Positions 1 to 6,047 of a DNA stretch of 8,927 nt are shown one piece after another. A program made the translations under genes and the position numbers. The notes beneath the pieces were generated by a model. It saw nothing but the letters and a program-made list of their open reading frames with translations. It searched no databases and was not told the origin of the DNA. This DNA comes from Candidatus Bipolaricaulota bacterium (GTDB lineage Bacteria; Bipolaricaulota; Bipolaricaulia; M55B111), in the NCBI GenBank assembly GCA_018334615.1, contig JAGXLP010000044.1, forward strand, positions 1 through 8,927, written 5' to 3'. How positions within the stretch are numbered: position 1 is the stretch's first letter; each line of letters begins with the position of its first letter.

Positions 1-1453
1 TATATCCGGGAATATCGGCGTTTTGGCCGGTTCCATCCTCTACCACAAGACGTAGCATGTCTTTCATTTGGTTTGTCGAAGCCTGGGAGGCTATTGGTCC
101 CCCGATATTATCCTCCCGATCGTGCGAATTGATGGTATTGCCTTCAGGATCCTCCACTTTTTCCACTATAGTCGGTTCTACCAGGTTTCCGCCGTTTGCC
201 ACGCTGGCCATTTTTGCCGCCAGTTGCAGAGCGGTTACCGAGATCCCCTGTCCGATAGGGATTGAACCGATAGACAATCCCGACCACTGGCTGTAATGTC
301 TTAACTGTCCCGATTCCTCCTCCGCAAGTTCTACACCTGTCTCCCTTCCAAAACCGACCTTGTTTAAGAAGCTGTAGAGCCTTCGTTCACCCAGTTCCTG
401 TGCCACTCTGATTATTCCTGTGTTTATAGAATGTTTGATTACGTCCGTGAATGGGACCATTCCGTAATCGCGATACTGGGCGTTGTTTATTGAGTGATTG
501 TGGAGGACGATGGGGGAGTCTCCATTTACCGTTGTGTCCGGCTCCACTACTCCATAATCCAGGGCGGCCAGGCCGGAGAAAACCTTGAGTATGGATCCCG
601 GTTCGAATGTGTTGGATACGGAGAGTATTTTCCTTTCGCCAGGTTCGTAATTCCCATAGTTATTTGGATTATATCCTTCGTTCTGGGACATTCCAAGTAC
701 CTCACCAGTACCCGGATCTATTACAACCCCCCAGGCCCTTTTCGCCTCGAACCGATCAACACCTTCCCGTAATTCCTGCCTTAGTATGTGTTGTATTTTA
801 AGGTCGAGCGTAAGGTGGACGTCATAGCCAGGCCTTCCTTCTACGAGAGTTATTTTACGATAGGGATAGCGGTTAGCCCCGTAAATTAGCTTCTGGACCT
901 CTGGTTTTCCTCCGAGGACATCCTCCTGGGAATATTCCACCCCGGCCAGTCCTTCACCGTCTACTCCGGTGAATCCAATAATCGAGCCGCATAAATCGCC
1001 CCGTGGGTAAACCCTTCTTGTGGTATCAAGGATTATCAAGCCGTCTATATTAGCGTTTTCAACTCTTTTTTTTATCCTTTTACCGGTTTCATAGTTTACG
1101 GTTCTGTCTATCCAGGTGAAATAGGATTGGCGATAGACCAGTGATTTAAGCTCACTTCGCGGGGTATTTAGCTCATCGACCAGAATGTCGATTAATAATT
1201 CGGGTTTGGTCATATCGTAAGAATCGATAGCGATAGAGTAGGCTTTTCGGTTGAAGGCAAGTATTCTTCCTTGCCTGTCGTAGATATTTCCCCGCTCAGG
1301 CGGGACTCGAACCTTTCGCTCATGTACGGCTTCCGCTCTTGTCTTCCAGTCCTCCCGCTGAACTATTTGAATAGTCACCAGCCGCCACACAACGAGCCCA
1401 ATGGCGACGAAAAATAGAGCCGAGACGAACCATAATCTGTTTTTGTTTATCAT
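1..1453 (-). CDS. Class B penicillin-binding protein (FtsI/PBP2b/SpoVD type), 3' end missing
   Basis: This is a peptidoglycan DD-transpeptidase of the septal or sporulation class, acting outside the membrane on lipid II-derived strands. About 484 codons are visible and the gene runs off the left edge. In order it has a short cytoplasmic start, one membrane anchor (about residues 8-28), the PBP dimerisation domain with RGNIYDR at 54-60, and the transpeptidase domain. The catalytic SxxK motif is SILK (Ser287, Lys290), within FEPGSILK, and the SxN motif is SIN (342-344). The third motif, KTG, would lie just past the edge: the last visible residues, DGTGQNADIPGY, normally precede it directly. PASTA domains and the choice between FtsI and SpoVD therefore cannot be judged. 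The ATG at 1453 is the only start after an in-frame TGA, but no good Shine-Dalgarno sequence precedes it. It follows the ftsL-like gene, as in standard dcw clusters. Confidence in the family is very high; the exact paralogue is open. Confidence 0.95.
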   Translation of the reverse strand, partial: MINKNRLWFVSALFFVAIGLVVWRLVTIQIVQREDWKTRAEAVHERKVRVPPERGNIYDRQGRILAFNRKAYSIAIDSYDMTKPELLIDILVDELNTPRSELKSLVYRQSYFTWIDRTVNYETGKRIKKRVENANIDGLIILDTTRRVYPRGDLCGSIIGFTGVDGEGLAGVEYSQEDVLGGKPEVQKLIYGANRYPYRKITLVEGRPGYDVHLTLDLKIQHILRQELREGVDRFEAKRAWGVVIDPGTGEVLGMSQNEGYNPNNYGNYEPGERKILSVSNTFEPGSILKVFSGLAALDYGVVEPDTTVNGDSPIVLHNHSINNAQYRDYGMVPFTDVIKHSINTGIIRVAQELGERRLYSFLNKVGFGRETGVELAEEESGQLRHYSQWSGLSIGSIPIGQGISVTALQLAAKMASVANGGNLVEPTIVEKVEDPEGNTINSHDREDNIGGPIASQASTNQMKDMLRLVVEDGTGQNADIPGY

Positions 1454-1462
1454 ATACGTTTG

Positions 1463-1502
1463 TCAGGGTGATGAATTTCTTTCCCTAAAGTAAAACTCAG
1501 GG
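1463..1502 (-). other. Alternative hairpins in the ftsL-pbp spacer
   Basis: The 54-nt gap before the penicillin-binding protein gene contains three complementary blocks on the minus strand: CCCTGAG (1502-1496), TTTAGGG (1489-1483) and CCCTGA (1468-1463). The middle block can pair with the first (7 bp with two G-U pairs, 6-nt loop) or with the last (6 bp with one G-U pair, 14-nt loop), but not with both at once. No run of T follows, so it is not a classic terminator. A role in translation or mRNA processing is only a guess. Confidence 0.35.
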
Positions 1503-1507
1503 CGGGC

Positions 1508-1801
1508 TCAGTCGGATTCGGGTTCCTCTTCCCTGATTTCGGGTTCGACCATACCGAGCCTCTCCTTGGCAATTCGTTCTATCCGCTCGTAGGAAAAGTA
1601 GTGTGCTTTCTGGAGTTGCAGTTCTTTTTTCCGTTCTCTTAAGGGAGTCAGTTCTTTGTCAAGCTCTGAAACCCTATGCTGGAGATGGATTACCTGCCAT
1701 CCCTGCCATAGGTACAAAAACACAAGGGATAGTACCACCAGAGCTATGAGGACAAACTGTAACCATCTCGGAAGTTCTTTAACTATCTCAAATTGTGTCA
1801 A
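1508..1801 (-). CDS. ftsL: FtsL-like cell-division protein (septum formation initiator family)
   Basis: A small bitopic division protein of 97 residues, the usual FtsL/DivIC size. Residues 1-12 are cytoplasmic, 13-35 form one hydrophobic membrane span, and about 37-66 form a charged heptad-like coiled coil, followed by ERIERIAKERLGM (72-84) typical of this family, and an acidic tail. In the divisome such proteins form a coiled coil with DivIC/FtsB and activate the septal synthase and transpeptidase. Start: TTG at 1801. It overlaps the rsmH stop as TTGA (4 nt) and has GAGGG at 1813-1809, seven bases upstream. The overlap suggests translational coupling with rsmH. Sequence alone separates FtsL from DivIC poorly; position between rsmH and the penicillin-binding protein is the main argument for FtsL. 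Confidence 0.85.
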   Translation of the reverse strand: MTQFEIVKELPRWLQFVLIALVVLSLVFLYLWQGWQVIHLQHRVSELDKELTPLRERKKELQLQKAHYFSYERIERIAKERLGMVEPEIREEEPESD

Positions 1802-2769
1802 GTTTTTACCCTCTTACCCGCTCTGAGGCGGGCACTTCTTGCTCGGGGGTTTTCTCTTATCTCGGATTCGCCCGGGGTAACACCTTTCACAAGTATTTGG
1901 ATTTCTTTTTCTTTGTCACAGCGGCAGACCGGAAAATCCGGCGGGCAAATGCAGTCTTTCTCTTTGAAATTAAAGAAACGTTTTACACGCCTATCCTCAA
2001 GGGAATGATAGGAGATAACGACAATGACCCCATCTTTTTTTAGACAATTAAACCCCGTTTTAAGCCCTTCTTCCAGATTTGACAATTCTTTGTTGACGGC
2101 TATTCGTAATGCCTGGAAGGTCTTGGTAGCTGGATGAGTCTTTCGCCTCTTCCTTTCCCCCTTCGGTATTGCTTCCCGGATTATATCGACCAACTGTCCA
2201 GTTGAGGTTATCTTATTTTTTTCCCGAACCTTGACTATTTCCTTTGCGACCCCGTCGGCCCACCCCTCCTCGCCATAGCGGAGAAAAATATTTTTTAATT
2301 CCGCAAAAGAATATTGATTTACTATCTCTTCCGCGGTGATACCCTCCTCAGGATTCATTCTCATGTCCAGTGGACCTTCCTCCTGAAATGAAAAACCCCT
2401 TTCTGAGTCTTCCAGCTGGAAAGAGGAAAAGCCGAGGTCGAACAATATCCCGTCTACCGCTTCGATTCTCGTTTTCTCCAGGACTAAATCCACGTTCTTA
2501 TAGTTCGCCTGGTATAGCTTTACTTCGGGGGCGAAACCATTAAGTCTGTCACTTGCAGCCTCTAAAGCAAATCTATCCAGGTCAAGCCCGATAAAAGTTC
2601 CGGCAGAACCCAGATGCTTTACAACTTCTTTTGCATGCCCACCTGTAGAAGTTGTCGCGTCGACAAAGACACCACTTTTTTTCTTTTGCGGTTCCAGGTA
2701 GCTTAGTACCTCTTCCACCATAACCGGATCGTGAAACACTGGCTTCTCGTCAGTACTTGGATCGGTCAC
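1798..2769 (-). CDS. rsmH: 16S rRNA (cytosine-1402-N4)-methyltransferase RsmH
   Basis: RsmH (MraW) methylates N4 of C1402 in the 16S rRNA decoding centre using S-adenosylmethionine. The protein is 323 residues, a normal length. Visible motifs are HDPVM near the start, SAM motif I VDATTSTGGH (36-45), GLDLD (61-65), DLGFSS (111-116), GPLDMRM (132-138), HPATKTFQALRIAVN (212-226), ISYHSLEDR (252-260), a CICPPDFPVCRC cysteine cluster (273-284) and the C-terminal NPRARSARLR (307-316). Start choice: GTG at 2769 has GAGGAG (2782-2777) seven bases upstream. The TTG at 2775 is in frame but only one base from that site, so it is less likely. The start lies inside the csaB end (20-nt overlap). Motif I differs slightly from the usual DxTxGxGGH, with Ser at the first conserved glycine. 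Assignment is secure. Confidence 0.97.
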   Translation of the reverse strand: MTDPSTDEKPVFHDPVMVEEVLSYLEPQKKKSGVFVDATTSTGGHAKEVVKHLGSAGTFIGLDLDRFALEAASDRLNGFAPEVKLYQANYKNVDLVLEKTRIEAVDGILFDLGFSSFQLEDSERGFSFQEEGPLDMRMNPEEGITAEEIVNQYSFAELKNIFLRYGEEGWADGVAKEIVKVREKNKITSTGQLVDIIREAIPKGERKRRKTHPATKTFQALRIAVNKELSNLEEGLKTGFNCLKKDGVIVVISYHSLEDRRVKRFFNFKEKDCICPPDFPVCRCDKEKEIQILVKGVTPGESEIRENPRARSARLRAGKRVKT

Positions 2770-3892
2770 TCTCAAACTCCTCTTCGATCCAGTCCAGGGC
2801 CATATTCAAATTTTCTTCTGCCTGACTCGTAAGTATCCTATTTACGCGGCTGGCGGCTGTTTTTAGCTCTTCTTTTCTTTCAAACATTGACTCCAGATCT
2901 TCAAGATACTCTGTTCCGTTGATCAGATCTTCCGGGTGCCACAGTGAAAATTCCACTGACTCCCCCAGCTCGTTTACCTCTTTGATCAGAGAATCCATCT
3001 TTGGGTCATAACTAATTCCCTGTACAGGTACTCCGCCCATGAAGGAAAATATTAAAGCATGTAACCGTCCGGCAATCATTACGTCCACGTCCTTTATCAT
3101 TTCGACGAGCTGGGTTGGAGATAGGTGGCCCACGTCTATAATATTACATGGAGCGTTTGTAGAGGATTGTAAATCGGCGTTAATTTGCCTGTCGGCTGGA
3201 GAGTGGCTGGAAAAAAGGATTATAGAAACTTCATAGTTTTGGTGCAACATATCCAGACCACTGGAGACGGCTCTCACAATGTCAGTCCTCCCGCTCACGT
3301 CGTCCCTTAAGGCTGCAGCCACAATTTTTCTATCGGGGTGAGGGAGACAATTTTGGGAACTTTTCTCGTCCCGAGAGAGTAGAAAAGCCAGGTCGCTACC
3401 TTTGAGAATACCCTCTTCCACCCCCAGCGAGTTCAACAACTTTACACTTCTCTTGTCTCTGACGAGAAAACCTTCTATCAGACTCAGTGTCTTTGAAAGT
3501 AGGTACTTGTTATATTTTTTCTGGATTGGACCGATCCCCTGGCCCAGTACGTAGACCGGGACGCCGAAAATTCTGGCCAGATAAATTATCCCCAGGTAGT
3601 ACCAGAGAGACAAAGTACTCGTCCGGTCCTGTAACAAACCGCCGCCCCCGCTAATGAGGAGGTCGGTTTTTTTCATGTAACGAATTAGTGAAACGGGGCT
3701 CCAGCGTTTAACCGCGTGGACGTTGTGGATTTCTTCGGTTTTTTCCGGATCACTGCTAAGTGCCACTATCTCTAACTCTTCCCGGTCGAACCGACCACGA
3801 AGAGAAGAAATTAGTACCTCCAGGATCGCTTCGTCTCCAAGGTTATCGTACCCGTAGTACCCGGAGATCGTTATTCTTTTTTTAGCTTCCAG
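2750..3892 (-). CDS. csaB: Polysaccharide pyruvyl transferase CsaB, non-ATG start
   Basis: CsaB-family enzymes add ketal pyruvate from phosphoenolpyruvate to secondary cell-wall polysaccharide, creating the ligand for SLH domains of S-layer proteins. From the CTG at 3892 the product is 380 residues. It shows the N-terminal ISGYYGYDNLGDEAIL block (9-24), SGGGGLLQD (81-89), GQGIGP (117-122), and the C-terminal GRLHALIF (275-282) with the family's conserved histidine, followed by GISYDPK. A start at the internal GTG 3766 would delete the first 42 residues, including the N-terminal glycine-rich block, so it is very likely wrong. Upstream of 3766 the frame has no ATG, GTG or TTG before the TGA at 3901-3899. 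CTG at 3892 has GGGGGTGA (3906-3899) at good spacing. The alternative is entry from DUF5693 by -1 frameshift at 3883-3877. The stop TGA lies 20 nt inside rsmH. Family is certain; the start is not. Confidence 0.88.
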   Translation of the reverse strand: MEAKKRITISGYYGYDNLGDEAILEVLISSLRGRFDREELEIVALSSDPEKTEEIHNVHAVKRWSPVSLIRYMKKTDLLISGGGGLLQDRTSTLSLWYYLGIIYLARIFGVPVYVLGQGIGPIQKKYNKYLLSKTLSLIEGFLVRDKRSVKLLNSLGVEEGILKGSDLAFLLSRDEKSSQNCLPHPDRKIVAAALRDDVSGRTDIVRAVSSGLDMLHQNYEVSIILFSSHSPADRQINADLQSSTNAPCNIIDVGHLSPTQLVEMIKDVDVMIAGRLHALIFSFMGGVPVQGISYDPKMDSLIKEVNELGESVEFSLWHPEDLINGTEYLEDLESMFERKEELKTAASRVNRILTSQAEENLNMALDWIEEEFESDRSKY

Positions 3893-3906
3893 AGAAATTC
3901 ACCCCC
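3834..3906 (-). promoter_or_regulatory. Candidate recoding or CTG-initiation site at the DUF5693/csaB junction
   Basis: On the minus strand this stretch holds, in order: an SD-like GGGGGTGA (3906-3899), the CTG at 3892, seven A (3883-3877) read in the DUF5693 frame as A_AAA_AAA after CT, then GAA TAA (stop, 3873-3871), and a possible stem-loop with arms TCTCC (3867-3863) and GGAGA (3838-3834). The stem continues after a one-base bulge with GGGT/ACCT pairing (3862-3859 with 3843-3840). The stem starts 9 nt after the A run. A -1 slip at the heptamer would continue directly into RITISGYYGYDNLGD of CsaB. The parts are seen; the function is inferred. Confidence 0.45.
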
Positions 3907-5532
3907 GACGAGTATAGTGAGTATTATTGCTCCCAGGATTAGCCCCCCGATCATACCGTTTGCCGTTCTGATTAAGGATATTGTTATGGGTGTATGTACG
4001 TGGACGAACGTGTTGATAATTGAAATCTGCCCCATAAATCCTACGAGTAAGAGCCCGAGCTTGCAAAATTGGAAATCGTTCTCGCCATGTCCGGCGAGAT
4101 AGAGCCAGGCTATTAAACTTGGGTGGCCGAGCAGAAACTCCTTGAACCTGGGTCTTACGAGAAATGCCCGATCTAGACCCCTTCTGATGGCTTCTTCCAA
4201 ATTTGTACTGCTTAAAAAAGAAAAATTGCCACTCCTCAACAACAAAAAGAGAAAGAGACCTAGAAGCAAAACGGCAGCCAGACCTTTCTTGTAGTCAAAC
4301 GTTACCTCGGAAATTCGTAGCTCTCCTAAATAAATTGCCAGGGCGAGTAAAAGCAATAACGGAAAGAAGAGGGCTACCTTGACTCCCCGGAACTGGTGAA
4401 GTTTGATGAGGAACGATTGGTCAAAGAGTATACCTGATACGATGACCCCGCTAAACGTGGAGAAAATACAGAGTCCGACAAAATCCAGGAAAACGGCGCT
4501 AAAGCCACTATCAGGACGAAAGGACCTTCCATATTCTTTTACTAACTTAAGACCCGCAACCGGAGCGGCAATAGCAAGTAACAGTGCAACTGACTGTCTG
4601 GTCAGAACAGGATAAAGGGTTAATCCTATCGCTCCTCCTATTACCATCAGAATAAACGCTGCGAGGATCGCGGAAGAGTTTGAAAATCGAGATGGGAGGA
4701 TAAGAAGAATAATTAGCCCAATTGAAGACGTTACCAGGGTGAGTATCAACCAAAAAGGAGAACTAATCTCCTTTTTTGCACCTTTTACATTTCTTACCGA
4801 TTCGACTTTATAGCCCGATCTGGCAAGTTCAGCTTGAACCGACTCGAGGAGATTGGCTTGTTTCTCCGGTTCCACGTTTAATGACAACCTGTATTCTATT
4901 ACCCCGATGTTTCTCTCTTTTACCGCCCTAACGTACCTTGCTTTCCGTTCGATTTCGGTCAGCGTCCCGACTTCCTTATCAAATATCCTGTGTAACCTCA
5001 CGCTGGGAACTCCGTACCTTTTTGTCAGCTTTCTGGATATCTCTTTGTTTCTAAATTCTACCGTGCCCAGGACAACTTTATTTTTCTCAATCCAATTTGT
5101 CAGCCAGGAAGGCAAGGGAACGGAACCCAGTCCCCTTAGTACAAGGAGTTGCGGTTCCATTTCTTTCAGGTACTCGAGGAGTCGACGAAACTCATCTTCA
5201 TCTGCCAGTTGAATATTCTGGACTTCTACTCCTCGGGAGATTCCGGCATCCTTTAGGTCCTCCACGGTCCTCGAAACCGAGAACTTCGAAGTTGTGGCCA
5301 GGTTGGTTTTAAACAGAACTAGGCTTTTCCCATCCTGGTCGAATTTTTTGATCAATTCCAGGGGGGGTTCTCCGTATAGTGAGCTTACCCGGGCCAGGTC
5401 TTTGTATCTGAACGCCGTCGTGTAGTGCTTATTGGATAGATCCCAGTTAATCTGTCTTCCGAGCTGGTACAGGGAAGACGAGACTATGACAAAAATCAGA
5501 ATTACCGTGAGAAACTTCGATATTTTACTCAT
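3871..5532 (-). CDS. DUF5693-family polytopic membrane protein
   Basis: A 553-residue membrane protein resembling the DUF5693 family, whose biochemical role I do not know. An N-terminal span (about 6-22) is followed by a large, probably extracytoplasmic region (about 23-257), then a run of hydrophobic segments from about 259 to 545. Conserved-looking signatures lie in the C-terminal part: RPRFKEF (460-466), FVHVHTP (509-515) and LIRTANG (520-526). Start: ATG at 5532, giving MSKISKF followed directly by the membrane span. The frame stays open to a GTG at 5619, but the extra 29 residues look non-coding and would cover the candidate promoter. No clear Shine-Dalgarno precedes 5532. It ends in a TAA within the csaB frame (22-nt overlap if csaB starts at CTG 3892). 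Being directly upstream of csaB, it likely works in export or modification of the pyruvylated wall polymer; that is inference from position. Confidence 0.85.
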   Translation of the reverse strand: MSKISKFLTVILIFVIVSSSLYQLGRQINWDLSNKHYTTAFRYKDLARVSSLYGEPPLELIKKFDQDGKSLVLFKTNLATTSKFSVSRTVEDLKDAGISRGVEVQNIQLADEDEFRRLLEYLKEMEPQLLVLRGLGSVPLPSWLTNWIEKNKVVLGTVEFRNKEISRKLTKRYGVPSVRLHRIFDKEVGTLTEIERKARYVRAVKERNIGVIEYRLSLNVEPEKQANLLESVQAELARSGYKVESVRNVKGAKKEISSPFWLILTLVTSSIGLIILLILPSRFSNSSAILAAFILMVIGGAIGLTLYPVLTRQSVALLLAIAAPVAGLKLVKEYGRSFRPDSGFSAVFLDFVGLCIFSTFSGVIVSGILFDQSFLIKLHQFRGVKVALFFPLLLLLALAIYLGELRISEVTFDYKKGLAAVLLLGLFLFLLLRSGNFSFLSSTNLEEAIRRGLDRAFLVRPRFKEFLLGHPSLIAWLYLAGHGENDFQFCKLGLLLVGFMGQISIINTFVHVHTPITISLIRTANGMIGGLILGAIILTILVGGEFLWKLKKE

Positions 5533-5561
5533 AACGTTGTGTGATAGTCCAATTAGGTGAA

Positions 5562-5590
5562 AGAATAACTTTTCCGCCGTCAAGTTGCAA
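5562..5590 (-). promoter_or_regulatory. Candidate sigma-A promoter for the DUF5693-csaB-rsmH-ftsL-pbp run
   Basis: The minus strand has TTGCAA (5590-5585), 17 bases, then TATTCT (5567-5562). This would start transcription near 5555 and leave a leader of about 20 nt before the ATG at 5532. Each hexamer matches the consensus at four of six bases with ideal spacing, so the call is moderate. It fits the divergent gene arrangement. Confidence 0.35.
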
Positions 5591-5613
5591 AAGGACGGAA
5601 TTATTGCTGGCTG

Positions 5614-5642
5614 TTGCACCTTTGATGTATATTCAATATATT
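5614..5642 (+). promoter_or_regulatory. Candidate sigma-A promoter for the DUF134 gene
   Basis: TTGCAC (5614-5619), 17 bases, then TATATT (5637-5642) in an AT-rich stretch. Transcription would begin around 5648-5650, only a few bases before the ATG at 5652, so the mRNA would be leaderless or nearly so. No Shine-Dalgarno sequence is seen before that ATG, which agrees with this. Confidence 0.4.
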
Positions 5643-5651
5643 TTAAACGTT

Positions 5652-5987
5652 ATGCCAAGGAGAAAGAAGCAAAGACGTTGCAGAAAATTTGAGGGCTCGG
5701 AAGTGTTTAAGCCCGCCGGGATTCCCCTAAATCAGTTGCCGGAAACAGAGGTAGAGCTGGACGAACTGGAGGCAATGAGATTGTGTGATGGAGAAGGGCT
5801 GGATCAAACGGAAGCGGCGGAAGAAATGAATATTTCTCGGGGAACCTTGCAGAGGCTACTGTATTCCGGACGACGGAAGATCGTTGACTGCTTCGTCAAC
5901 ACCAAAGCAATAACTTTCCAGGCAGGCCCTCATATAAGGGAACGGAAAAAAGATAGAGGTAAAGGTCCGCGGAACTCCAATCGCTAA
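5652..5987 (+). CDS. DUF134/UPF0251 DNA-binding protein
   Basis: A 111-residue predicted DNA-binding protein. It opens with the basic MPRRKKQRRCRKF typical of UPF0251, then FKPAGIP (19-25), an acidic segment LDELEAMRLCDGEGLDQTEA (37-56, related to the sigma-70 region 4 fold), a helix-turn-helix around 50-75 (EAAEEMNISRGTLQRLL), and the family end KIVDCFVNTKAI (76-88). The last 20 residues are very basic. Start: ATG at 5652, because family members begin with MPR; the frame stays open further upstream to 5541 but that part has no family resemblance. Regulatory targets of this family are not settled. Here it is divergent from the wall operon and convergent with the methyltransferase operon, so it could control the former, itself, or neither. 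It stops at TAA. Confidence 0.92.
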   Translation: MPRRKKQRRCRKFEGSEVFKPAGIPLNQLPETEVELDELEAMRLCDGEGLDQTEAAEEMNISRGTLQRLLYSGRRKIVDCFVNTKAITFQAGPHIRERKKDRGKGPRNSNR

Positions 5988-6047
5988 TCAGGTTTAATTC
6001 TTCCTGTTATAAGAACACACCTCCTCAAGTATTTCTCGTTGGTAAGA
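5988..6047. other. Convergent spacer without a clear terminator; orphan Shine-Dalgarno-like sequence
   Basis: This 60-bp gap lies between the convergent ends of the DUF134 gene and the cyclodeaminase gene. I find only a weak TTCTT/AAGAA hairpin (about 5999-6015) and no T-run terminator. The minus strand has GAGGAGGTG (6026-6018), an almost perfect Shine-Dalgarno sequence, but the only start behind it gives a three-codon frame (GTG TTC TTA TAA). Confidence 0.5.

Larger units (their letters stand above)
5530..5654. repeat. Inverted 9-bp repeat AACGTTATG at both divergent start codons
   Basis: CATAACGTT at 5530-5538 and AACGTTATG at 5646-5654 are exact inverted copies. Each is AACGTT, itself palindromic, placed immediately before the ATG of the DUF5693 gene and of the DUF134 gene. 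The match does not extend further upstream. It may be an operator shared by both genes, for example for the DUF134 protein itself, or a chance similarity of start contexts. Confidence 0.4.

Noticed and set aside
1066..1073. Run of eight A (coding strand) in the penicillin-binding protein gene as a frameshift site
   Set aside because: A -1 slip would read AAG AGT then TGA and stop at once. No conserved product is joined, so a chance homopolymer is the simpler view.
2035..2041. Phased CTA AAA AAA G heptamer in rsmH as a recoding site
   Set aside because: The -1 frame gives only a short tail before a stop and would remove the essential C-terminal motifs; kept only as a caution on the csaB case.
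4853..5212. Open frame of 119 codons on the plus strand
   Set aside because: It is antisense to the well-supported DUF5693 gene, has no ribosome site and shows low-complexity Ser/Thr/Leu composition typical of a shadow frame.
5533..5619. Longer start for the DUF5693 protein (GTG 5619)
   Set aside because: The added residues precede the membrane anchor without any signal, lack a ribosome site, and cover the candidate promoter.
5541..5651. Longer start for the DUF134 protein
   Set aside because: The extra 37 residues do not resemble the family, which begins with MPR; they overlap the divergent promoter region and have no ribosome site.
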